Below are positions 26,049 through 33,126 of a DNA stretch of 33,491 bases, piece after piece (position 1 is the stretch's first letter; each line of letters begins with the position of its first letter). Below the pieces are notes generated by a model. It had not been told where the DNA came from, did not search any database, and saw only the letters and a program-made list of their open reading frames with translations. The translations under genes were made by a program, and so were the position numbers. Origin of the DNA: CAILKP01 sp038231815 (lineage in GTDB: Bacteria; Planctomycetota; Phycisphaerae; Phycisphaerales; UBA1924); assembly GCA_038231815.1 (NCBI GenBank), contig JBBRKQ010000037.1:1-33491 (forward strand). Direction: 5' to 3'.

Positions 26049-27779
26049 TCACCAGTTTCGCATCGGCACCTGCACGCCGCGCTCGTCGGCGGCTTTCTGT
26101 GCTTCCGGGTATCCCGCATCGGCATGGCGGAACACGCCCATTGCCGGGTCGTTGGTGAGGACGCGCTGGAGCCGTGCGGCGGCTTCGGGGGTGCCGTCGG
26201 CCACCACCACTTGTCCGGCGTGCTGGGAGAAACCGATGCCAACGCCGCCACCGTGGTGGAAGCTGACCCAGCTTGCGCCGCTGGCGATATTGGCCGCGAA
26301 GTTAAGGATTGCCCAGTCGCTGACGGCATCGGTGCCGTCTTTCATGGCCTCGGTCTCGCGGTTGGGGCTGGCCACGCTGCCACAGTCAAGGTGGTCGCGA
26401 CCGATGACGATCGGGGCTTTGACCTTTCCTGTGCGCACAAGTTCGTTAAAGATTTGCCCGGCCTTGGCTCGCTCGCCATACCCCAGCCAGCAGATGCGGG
26501 CGGGAAGGCCTTGGAAGGCGATGCGATCTTTGGCCAGCTTCAGCCAGCGGTGCAGGCCTTGGTGGTTTGGGAAGGCATCCATGAGGGCTTTGTCGGTCGT
26601 GAAAATATCCTGCGGGTCGCCCGAGAGTGCGGCCCAGCGAAACGGTCCGCGGCCTTCGCAGAACTGCGGGCGGATGTAGGCCGGGACAAAGCCGGGGAAG
26701 GCGAACGCGTCGGCAAAGCCATTGTCGTAAGCACGCTGGCGGATGTTGTTGCCGTAGTCAAAGGTGATGGTACCGCGCTGCATGAGCTGCACCATCAGTT
26801 CGACGTGGCGGGTCATCGTCGCCACGCTGTGACGTTCGTAGTCACGTGGCGAAACTTGGCGCATGGTGTCGGCCTCGGACTGGGTCATGCCGACTGGCGT
26901 GTAGGCCAGTTTATCGTGGGCTGAAGTTTGGTCGGTTAGGACATCGACCTTGATGTTGCGGGCGAGCAGTCGTTCCAGCAACTCAACGGCGTTGCACTCG
27001 ATGCCCACCGAAATTGCCGACGATGAGGCGGTGAGCTCGACGGCGCGGTCGATAGCTTGGTCAATGTCAAAGAGCACTTCGTCGAGGTAGCGATCCTTCT
27101 GGCGGCGAAGCAGGGCGCTTCGGTCGGTGTCGGCGATGAGGCATGTGCCCCCGTTCATGGTAATTGACAGTGGCTGGGCACCGCCCATGCCGCCGCACCC
27201 GGCGGTGATGCACAGCTTACCGGCCAGCGAGCTGCTGTAGTGCTGGCGGCCGAGCTCTGCGAAGGTTTCATACGTGCCCTGGACGATTCCCTGTGTGCCG
27301 ATGTAGATCCAGCTCCCCGCGGTCATCTGGCCGTACATCATCAGGCCTTTGGCGGCGAGCTGGTCAAAGTGTTCCTGCGTGGCCCAGTGGGGCACGAGGT
27401 TGCTGTTGGCGATCATGACTCGCGGGGCATCGGCGGTGGTTTTTATGATGCCCACCGGCTTGCCGGACTGAACCAGCAGGGTTTCGTCGGGCTCGAGCTT
27501 GCGGAGGGAGTCAACGATGGCATCAAAGCACTTCCAGTTTCGGGCTGCTTGCCCACGGCCCCCATAAACCACCAGCGTGCCGGGCTTCTCGGCCACTTCT
27601 GGATCAAGGTTGTTCATTAGCATCCGCAGGGCTGCCTCTGCCTGCCAGGTTTTGCAGGTCATGTCCATGCCGCGGGCCGCGCGGATTTCGCGACGTTCGG
27701 ACAGATCGATGCCGGGGAAGTCTGAGCGTTTGGAGGCGGGTGCGGCTGGTGTGCTGGTGCTGGAAGGTGTTGCGGGCAT
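26049..27779 (-). CDS. hutU: Urocanate hydratase (urocanase)
   Basis: 576 residues from the ATG at 27779, with GGAG about eight bases upstream on the minus strand; a Ser/Pro/Ala-rich N-terminal extension precedes the conserved part. HutU converts urocanate to 4-imidazolone-5-propionate using tightly bound NAD+ as electrophile, the step before HutI. Family motifs: VYGGRGQAARNWKCFD, the NAD-binding GCGGMGGAQP, QTSAHD, FVPAYIRPQFCEGRGPFRW, and LPARICWLGYGER. Cys430 in RICW corresponds by position to the active-site Cys410 of the Pseudomonas putida enzyme (inference from a roughly 20-residue offset). GRDHLDCGSV and a Gly/His-rich stretch (VSFHHGGGVGIGFSQHAG) are also present. The extension makes it slightly longer than the usual 550-560 residues. 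Confidence 0.96.
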   Translation of the reverse strand: MPATPSSTSTPAAPASKRSDFPGIDLSERREIRAARGMDMTCKTWQAEAALRMLMNNLDPEVAEKPGTLVVYGGRGQAARNWKCFDAIVDSLRKLEPDETLLVQSGKPVGIIKTTADAPRVMIANSNLVPHWATQEHFDQLAAKGLMMYGQMTAGSWIYIGTQGIVQGTYETFAELGRQHYSSSLAGKLCITAGCGGMGGAQPLSITMNGGTCLIADTDRSALLRRQKDRYLDEVLFDIDQAIDRAVELTASSSAISVGIECNAVELLERLLARNIKVDVLTDQTSAHDKLAYTPVGMTQSEADTMRQVSPRDYERHSVATMTRHVELMVQLMQRGTITFDYGNNIRQRAYDNGFADAFAFPGFVPAYIRPQFCEGRGPFRWAALSGDPQDIFTTDKALMDAFPNHQGLHRWLKLAKDRIAFQGLPARICWLGYGERAKAGQIFNELVRTGKVKAPIVIGRDHLDCGSVASPNRETEAMKDGTDAVSDWAILNFAANIASGASWVSFHHGGGVGIGFSQHAGQVVVADGTPEAAARLQRVLTNDPAMGVFRHADAGYPEAQKAADERGVQVPMRNW

Positions 27780-27969
27780 GGTTTCACTCCGGGGCGGCTT
27801 GCCAGTGTTTCGGGTCAATGGCCACGGAACTGTAACCACGCGACAGGAGGTGCGATGCACGGCACCCTGCCCAACAGCTGTGGAGACTTTGACTTAGGAG
27901 GAAGGCGGCCCTTGACTGGGGCCAGCGGTTCAGGCTGGCTGGGAGCGGCAGAGCTGTGGTGCCGTTCCG

Positions 27970-28230
27970 TTATGCGCCTAAGCGGCTGTCGGTCAGGGCC
28001 GAGGTGCGTGCAGCGCCAGTTGGGTTGGTGGGGCCGGCCGCGCTGTGGGGCAACTGGGAACTTGCCGTTATGAGTGAGAGACAGCAGTGCAGTAGCCGCG
28101 GGTCTATCGGACGGCGCTGATGTGCCAAGTCTGTGAGCATGGCGACGACCTTGCAGACTGGGTCAAAGCTGAAAGCGCGGGTGCTGGAGTCGGCCTGGGC
28201 AAGTTGAGTTGGAGTGCGGGTAGAGCTCAT
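27970..28230 (-). CDS. Possible small protein, unrecognised
   Basis: An 86-residue frame from the ATG at 28230, with AAAGGA eight bases upstream on the minus strand. The product begins MSSTRTPTQLAQADSST and has a moderately hydrophobic centre (VCKVVAMLTDLAHQRR, then LLHCCLSLITASS) before a Ser/Thr/Ala-rich tail. No family is recognised. The remainder of the 27780-28585 gap holds the terminator at 28515-28544 and nothing else that I can support. The only argument for a gene is the binding site and an acceptable composition, so this may be a chance frame. Confidence 0.25.
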   Translation of the reverse strand: MSSTRTPTQLAQADSSTRAFSFDPVCKVVAMLTDLAHQRRPIDPRLLHCCLSLITASSQLPHSAAGPTNPTGAARTSALTDSRLGA

Positions 28231-28514
28231 CGAGGCGGTCCTTTGCCGGGGCGAATCTTCACTTGGCGGCATCATGTCCCGAAGAATGGTACCGGGCAAG
28301 CGTGGGGCAGTGGGCAAGGGCAAAGGACCCAGTTTGTGATACGAATCGGGGAGAGTTGAGCATGGTTTGAGAGGCAGGACACCCCAGATTGGGTTAGGGG
28401 TAACTTGGGGGTAAAGTGGGGCGTGTCGCCAATGCATGACTTGGTATCGGGGGTGGGGCTGGGCCTATTGGGTGGCTGGGTTTGGTGTTGGGCGGCTTGT
28501 GCGGGTGTCAAATG

Positions 28515-28544
28515 AAAAGCCCCCGCCGCGGGGCGAGGGCTTTT
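28515..28544 (-). terminator. Terminator of the sugar ABC transporter genes
   Basis: AAAAGCCC and GGGCTTTT flank a GC-rich inner hairpin (CCGCCGCGGGGCG), giving a symmetric terminator with a T-run on either strand. It lies about 40 bases after the stop of the substrate-binding protein gene. No plus-strand gene ends near it. Confidence 0.8.
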
Positions 28545-28585
28545 TGGTGGTGTGGGTTAGCGGAAGGGCGGGTAGGAGGCGACGA

Positions 28586-29596
28586 TTATTTGCCGAGCCA
28601 CTTGGCCCAGTTCTTGGAGTACTCGTCGGCGTTCTTGCTGGTCACGGGAACAAGCTCGGCCTTGACGATGGGGTCCTTGGGGCTCTTGTTGGCGACGATC
28701 TTGTCCATGAGAATGGTAACGGCGGTGAAGCCGTAGTCATACACGGGCTGGGCGAGCAGCACTTCGACCTCACCCTTCTTGACGTACTCAATCTGGGCCT
28801 GCAGCGCATCGGCCGCGACGACCTTGGCCTTGCCTTTGACCTTGTCGAGTGCGTTGGCGGTCATCAGCGGCCAGCCGCCGACCATGGCCCAACCGGTGAT
28901 GTCGGGGTTGGCGGCCTGAACCTGCTCGACCGTTTTGACGGAGTCCTGCGGGTTCTCGGGGTGGTAGTACGCATCTTTGACCTTGATGTCTTTGAACTCT
29001 TTGCTGATGACGTCTTTGACGCCGCGGACGCGGTCCTGCAGATTGTTAGCGGTTTGGTTTCCGGCGAGGATGGCGATGGTGCCTTTGCCGCCCATGCTCT
29101 TGGCGAGTTCGCGGGCGATGCCCTGGCCGAAGCTGAAATTGTCGACCCCGACGTACGCGAGGCGCTTGGAATCTGGGACATCGGAATCAAACGTGACGAT
29201 GGGCACGCCCTTGGCGATGGCGGAGTCCACGGCGGACTTGAGAATCTTTGCGTCCGATGCGGCTAGGGCGATGCCATCAGCCCCTGAGGCGACGAGCTGC
29301 TCGATGGCCTCGGCCTGCTTCTGGGCGTCTTCGGAAACGGGTGTGCGCCACTCGATCTTGATGTTGGTGCCCAGTTTCTTGCTCAGCTCAGCGGCGGCAT
29401 CAATCGCGCCGGTGTGGCTGGGGGCGAAGAAGGGGTTGGACTGACTCTTGGCGATGACGCCGATTGTGTACGACTTCTTGACTTTGGGTGCGGCTGCCGC
29501 GGGGGTGGCGGCGGGCTTAACCGGGGTAAAAGCCATTGCCGCGGCGGTGAGGCCGACGGCTGCGAAAAGGGAGGCGAGGAGGGTGAAACGTTTCAT
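28586..29596 (-). CDS. Periplasmic sugar-binding protein of a ribose-type ABC importer
   Basis: 336 residues. A signal peptide (MKRFTLLASLFAAVGLTAAAMA) is followed by a Pro/Ala-rich linker and then a periplasmic-binding-protein fold of the ribose/LacI type (Peripla_BP_4). Family marks are IGVIAKSQSNPFF, the repeated 'AIEQLVASGADGIALAASD' pattern, GVPIVTFDSDVPDSKRLAYVG, GGKGTIAILAG and the AMVGGWPL segment. There is no lipobox Cys, so the protein is probably free in the periplasm. The permease gene lies 115 bp upstream on the same strand, and the two should form one transcript ending at the hairpin at 28515-28544. The likely substrate is a pentose, another monosaccharide or a related compound; sequence alone does not tell which. 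Confidence 0.92.
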   Translation of the reverse strand: MKRFTLLASLFAAVGLTAAAMAFTPVKPAATPAAAAPKVKKSYTIGVIAKSQSNPFFAPSHTGAIDAAAELSKKLGTNIKIEWRTPVSEDAQKQAEAIEQLVASGADGIALAASDAKILKSAVDSAIAKGVPIVTFDSDVPDSKRLAYVGVDNFSFGQGIARELAKSMGGKGTIAILAGNQTANNLQDRVRGVKDVISKEFKDIKVKDAYYHPENPQDSVKTVEQVQAANPDITGWAMVGGWPLMTANALDKVKGKAKVVAADALQAQIEYVKKGEVEVLLAQPVYDYGFTAVTILMDKIVANKSPKDPIVKAELVPVTSKNADEYSKNWAKWLGK

Positions 29597-29711
29597 CGGC
29601 GGTGAATCCTGGGAAGGCGGGGGGGGAAGGAGAACAGATGAAAGAGAAAAGCGGGAAGGCAGGTACTTTGGTTGTATTCGCTGGGTTTAGGTGGTTGGAT
29701 TCTGACTTGTT

Positions 29712-30989
29712 TTAGTGCTTTGCACCGGCGAAGAAGCGGTGTTTGGTTTGGTCGACCACGACGGCGAGGACGATTGCCAGCCCGATGACGATGTTCTTGT
29801 AGTTCTGGTCAATGGAGAGCATGAGGATGCTGTTGTCTATGAGCTGAATGACAATAGCGCCCAGTACGGCGCCGATGGCGCTGCCGCGGCCGCCGGATAG
29901 CGATGCGCCGCCAACAACTGCCGCGGCGATGACGTTGAGTTCGTAGCCTTGGCCAGCATCGGACGAGCCAGCGCCGTAGTAGCCCAGGTACAAGGCCGCG
30001 GAGAGCCCGGCGAGCATGCCGCAGATAACGAAGAGTTGGACTTTGGCAGCACCCACGGGCACGCCGGCGTACTTGGCGGCGATTTCGTTGCCGCCGATTG
30101 CGTAGACGCGGCGGCCGAAGACGGTTTTACTGAGGATGAAGTAGCCGATTCCTGCGATGAGGAACATCAGCAGCATCGGGATGGGGGTGATGCCAAAGAG
30201 TTGGAGTTTTCCGAACGAGGTGATGTAACTGTCTGGGAAGGGGCCGATGGTTTGGCCGCCGGTGGAGACAAAGGCAATGCCGCGGTAGACGGCCATACCG
30301 CCAAGGGTGATGATGAAGGGGTGAACCTTGAGGCCAACGGAGGCGAAGCCGTTGACAAAGCCGCACACTGCACCAACGGCGCAGCAGACGGTGATGGTGA
30401 CGGTGATAGCCCAGAGCATGTTTGCACCGTCAATCGGGGCGCTGGATGTGCCGACGACGGAGCGAAGAGCGAACGCGCCGATAACGGCGGCGAAGGCGTA
30501 AATGGAGCCGACAGAAAGATCAATGCCGCCCGAGACGATGATGCCGGTCATGCCCACAGCCATTATGGCGATGAAGCTGGCAGCGGTGAGTACGGAAAGG
30601 AGGTTGGCTGCATTTAGGAATTTGTTGGCCTGGAACTTACGAATGACCATCGCTCCGGGCGCTCCGGGCGCTCCGGGGTCGAGCGGGCGGTACTCGTAAC
30701 CGCCAGCTTCCTTGAAGGTCAGGGTCTGGGCGGCTTGGCCGCTGGGACTGGCAGGGATTGTGATGGTGAAGCCATCAGGAGCATCGGTGACGAGGGTGCC
30801 CGGGGCGTTATAGGTGGTGCGTTCGGTTTGTTCAATGTTTGGCGTGGAGAGATACAAACCGCAGACTAGGGCGAGGATGACGGCGATGAGGCCGGTTTCC
30901 TGGGCCGAGATCAGGCGGATCCAGAGTGAACGGGTGACCGGAGCCTTTGGGCCTTGGGGACTGTTGGATTGCGGGGTGGATTGGCTCAA
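29712..30989 (-). CDS. Permease of a ribose-type ABC importer, with periplasmic insertion
   Basis: 425 residues from a TTG at 30989, chosen because AGGAG lies exactly six bases upstream; a GTG at 30992 and a TTG at 31007 are alternatives. The protein belongs to the RbsC-like branched permease family (BPD_transp_2). Family motifs are GMTGIIVSGGIDLSVGS, the VHPFIITLGGMAVYRGIAF segment, GGNEIAAKYAGV and the late NVIAAAVVGGASLSGGRGS signature. It spans the membrane about ten times. Between the first and second membrane segments lies a soluble stretch of about 75 residues with PLDPGAPGAPGAMV near its end, which makes the protein about 100 residues longer than typical RbsC (about 320). Downstream is the binding protein gene; no ABC ATPase gene is adjacent. 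Confidence 0.9.
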   Translation of the reverse strand: MSQSTPQSNSPQGPKAPVTRSLWIRLISAQETGLIAVILALVCGLYLSTPNIEQTERTTYNAPGTLVTDAPDGFTITIPASPSGQAAQTLTFKEAGGYEYRPLDPGAPGAPGAMVIRKFQANKFLNAANLLSVLTAASFIAIMAVGMTGIIVSGGIDLSVGSIYAFAAVIGAFALRSVVGTSSAPIDGANMLWAITVTITVCCAVGAVCGFVNGFASVGLKVHPFIITLGGMAVYRGIAFVSTGGQTIGPFPDSYITSFGKLQLFGITPIPMLLMFLIAGIGYFILSKTVFGRRVYAIGGNEIAAKYAGVPVGAAKVQLFVICGMLAGLSAALYLGYYGAGSSDAGQGYELNVIAAAVVGGASLSGGRGSAIGAVLGAIVIQLIDNSILMLSIDQNYKNIVIGLAIVLAVVVDQTKHRFFAGAKH

Positions 30990-30995
30990 CACCGA

Positions 30996-31000
30996 CTCCT
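30996..31000 (-). promoter_or_regulatory. Ribosome binding site that fixes the permease start
   Basis: AGGAG on the minus strand, six bases before the TTG at 30989 and three before the GTG at 30992. The TTG at 31007, which opens the frame, has no such site in front of it. The site therefore supports a TTG start at 30989. Confidence 0.6.
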
Positions 31001-31463
31001 GCGACAAATCGAAAAATGGGAAAAGGGGGGAAGGCGAAGGGGGGAGCGGAGGCTTGCGTGCCCGAATGGGCGAAAGAAACGGGACCGAACGGGAAGCACC
31101 CGGTGCGCGGCAGAGAATGCCGAGCGGGGGGTGAAACGGGTTGCTTGCCAGAAGATACGGACAGGACGGCGACTTGGCGAGATGGTAAGCGGGTGGAGCG
31201 GCTGAAAGTAGCTTTGGGTGAACCGGGTCGCAGCTGTGAATGGTGTGGGCACGCGATCACCAAACGCGTCGTTTTTTTGTTGGAGTGTTGCTTTGCCGGC
31301 ATCAACACGGGTGCCCACGGTACCCACGGTACCCACGGTACCCACGGTACCCACGGTACCCACGGTACCCTTCCGGGTACCGCTCTTAATTGCTTCGGCC
31401 GTTCGGTGTCACTGGGCTTCTCATCGAACGTAGATTTTTGCTTGCTGGCCGCGGCCTCGACGG
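31001..31463. other. Intergenic region upstream of the ABC permease
   Basis: No supported gene. The region includes a purine-rich stretch (31011-31060, many G and A runs), a stretch without recognisable motifs (31061-31300) and the 9-bp tandem repeat. It should contain the promoter of the permease-binding protein transcript, but I cannot identify its boxes. Confidence 0.4.
31310..31370. repeat. 9-bp tandem repeat (GGTACCCAC)
   Basis: Six head-to-tail copies of a 9-base unit, the first with one change (GGTGCCCAC), followed by a partial seventh (GGTACCC). Each unit contains the palindrome GGTACC, so the array can also fold on itself. It lies about 95 bases beyond the stop of the MBL gene and about 320 bases upstream of the permease start. 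It is not a CRISPR: there are no spacers. Confidence 0.95.
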
Positions 31464-32456
31464 CTAGGCCTTCTCCAAATCAAACCAACCCTTGCCGTTC
31501 TCTTTCACCGTAAAGACGGGGTGTCCGTGCTCGTGGTCCAGGATCAGCGTCCACTTTCGGTCCGTTGCCTCACGAAGGAGCCAGTGGCGGCTGACGCTTG
31601 ATGTGTACGGCTCTACATCGTACGAAAGGCTGTATGCCTGGCCCACGTGTGCCGCGGTGGGCAGCACATCGGGCACGAACACAATTGTGCGACCATCTGC
31701 GGCAACAAACCGGAATGCCTGCTGGCCCCATGTGTGGCCTGGGATGCGGAAGGCGAACAGCCCGGGAGCGATCTCGATTTCGCGGCTCTCCTGCGGGGCC
31801 CGGGGCAAGTCCAGCTTGCCGGGAATAAAACCGGGCTCAAACGGTGGGGGGCCATCAATTAACTTTAATACAGGCTCAATCGGGAGCAGGTGATCCGGAA
31901 AATACGTGCGAGTCATGACCGACTTGTTCTCTGCTGCATCGAGCCACTCGCGCCGCTGGGCGATGTGGACAGCATTTGGAAAGGTGAGTTTGACGCCGTG
32001 GCTGCCGCGGGATGCGCCGAAGCTGCTGGCCGGGCCGGTCCAGTCCGGGGATTCGCCCGCTTCACTGAGGCGGGTCAGGCCGCCGGCGTGGTCAAAGTGC
32101 AGGTGGGTGGCGGTGACGAGTTGTATGTCGTGGGGGCGGCAGTCAATCTCGTGCAGCGCATCGGTAATGCTGCGCTGGCCGAGGGCGAAGATGTCGCGGG
32201 ACTTCTCATCAAGCTTGTTGCCGGTGCCAACTTCAATTTGAATCAGCTTTGGGGCGGATGGAGCGTTTGGTACATCGTCTAGGCGTTCAAGCAGCAGGCA
32301 ATTGTGCTGCACGGGCACCCGCCCGCGATCATCAACTGTGACCTGCTTTTGCCAAACCACCCGGGGTATAAGCCCGAACATGGAACCGCCATCAAGCCTG
32401 AATTCCCCGGCACGAAGCAGAGTAAAGCGGTACCGGGTGCGATTGGATTCTGCCAT
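31464..32456 (-). CDS. MBL-fold metallo-hydrolase
   Basis: 330 residues from the ATG at 32456. The metallo-beta-lactamase signature HLHFDH is at residues 118-123 (His118, His120, Asp122, His123), His241 is in PGHTWGQ, Asp263 in FVPDVLP, and the final His cluster DHEHGHP is at 308-312. Together these complete a two-metal site. No signal peptide is seen, so the enzyme is cytoplasmic. The layout (an N-terminal strand region with FGLIPRVVW, then a long pre-signature part) resembles the YtnP/AHL-lactonase-like branch, whose members hydrolyse lactones or esters, but the substrate is unknown. The gene is divergent from gvpA with 214 bp between them, so the two may share a regulatory region. No functional link to gas vesicles is evident. 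Confidence 0.9.
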   Translation of the reverse strand: MAESNRTRYRFTLLRAGEFRLDGGSMFGLIPRVVWQKQVTVDDRGRVPVQHNCLLLERLDDVPNAPSAPKLIQIEVGTGNKLDEKSRDIFALGQRSITDALHEIDCRPHDIQLVTATHLHFDHAGGLTRLSEAGESPDWTGPASSFGASRGSHGVKLTFPNAVHIAQRREWLDAAENKSVMTRTYFPDHLLPIEPVLKLIDGPPPFEPGFIPGKLDLPRAPQESREIEIAPGLFAFRIPGHTWGQQAFRFVAADGRTIVFVPDVLPTAAHVGQAYSLSYDVEPYTSSVSRHWLLREATDRKWTLILDHEHGHPVFTVKENGKGWFDLEKA

Positions 32457-32670
32457 AGACCACAAACATACGGCCAGAATCGCCTCTTGGCATGGTTACC
32501 GGTCGCTGGGCGCACTTCTGTATCGTTTATGAGGCTGCGTGGCGGTGCGGTACAGAGAAGTCCCATGCCGCCTAGGCATCAGGCCGCAAGTTCAAGGCCG
32601 ATGCGCTCGATTCAGATGCCAGCAACAACGGGCCTCCGTGTACGGCCCAACATTTTATAAGGAGTTGCAC

Positions 32671-32889
32671 ATGGCAAAGGTTCAGAAGTCCACCGATTCG
32701 TCCTCCCTGGCTGAAGTCGTTGACCGCATTCTTGACAAGGGCATCGTGATCGATGCCTTCGCCAAGGTTTCACTCGTCGGCATTGAATTGCTGTCGATCG
32801 AAGCTCGCGTGGTCATCGCCTCGGTTGAAACCTACCTGAAGTACGCTGAGGCCATCGGCCTGACGTCTTCAGCGGCTCAACCCGCCTAA
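32671..32889 (+). CDS. gvpA: Gas vesicle major structural protein GvpA
   Basis: 72 residues, with AAGGAG at 32659-32664, six bases before the ATG. GvpA forms the ribs of the gas vesicle wall. The product carries the entire family core: SSSLAEVVDRILDKGIVIDA, then VSLVGIELLSIEARVVIAS and VETYLKYAEAIGLT. Compared from memory with Anabaena GvpA, it differs at only about a dozen positions (for example AFAKVS for AWVRVS, and a tail ending SSAAQPA). It is therefore of the cyanobacterial type, not the more divergent GvpJ/GvpS type. In the leader, GGGCC (32630-32634) and GGCCC (32644-32648) can form a small hairpin just before the binding site. A strong hairpin follows the gene, and a gvpC-like gene starts 237 bp after its stop. 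Confidence 0.97.
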   Translation: MAKVQKSTDSSSLAEVVDRILDKGIVIDAFAKVSLVGIELLSIEARVVIASVETYLKYAEAIGLTSSAAQPA

Positions 32890-32935
32890 ACAGGACACGC
32901 CCGGGCGACCGGGTAAGTGACACCGAACCGTGACT

Positions 32936-32973
32936 CGGGCGGGCCTGACAACAGGCCCGCCCGTTGTGTTTTT
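32936..32973 (+). terminator. Terminator or attenuator between gvpA and the gvpC-like gene
   Basis: CGGGCGGGCCTG (32936-32947) and its exact reverse complement (32952-32963) form a 12-base GC-rich stem with the four-base loop ACAA, followed by TTGTGTTTTT. It starts 46 bases after the gvpA stop and ends about 150 bases before the next gene. It is either the end of the gvpA transcript or a partial terminator that reduces readthrough into the gvpC-like gene. Confidence 0.85.
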
Positions 32974-33126
32974 GGCCGGGGCTCGGCATAAATCTTTGCA
33001 CATTTCAGCAAATTCGGCCGGAATGCGGGAAAGTCAGTACCCGGCCTCACCGATACGACCTGTCTCCTACGCACCGTGCTGCGAGCACGCCGTTTCCGGA
33101 TTCACTCAAATACAAGCGAGGTCAGC

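Noticed and set aside
25878..26924. A 348-codon plus-strand frame opposite hutU
   Set aside because: It is antisense to a complete, conserved urocanase gene; composition is typical of a high-GC shadow frame.
31310..31370. Possible CRISPR array
   Set aside because: The units are nine bases long and directly adjacent, without spacers, and no cas genes are present.
30947..31513. A 188-codon plus-strand frame containing a Thr-His-Gly repeat
   Set aside because: The repeat peptide is only the translation of the 9-bp DNA array; the frame overlaps the permease start and has no family resemblance.
32487..32530. Possible sigma-70 promoter for gvpA (TTGGCA or TTACCG with TATCGT)
   Set aside because: The spacing between the boxes is 28 or 19 bases and the matches are weak; no convincing promoter could be called by eye.
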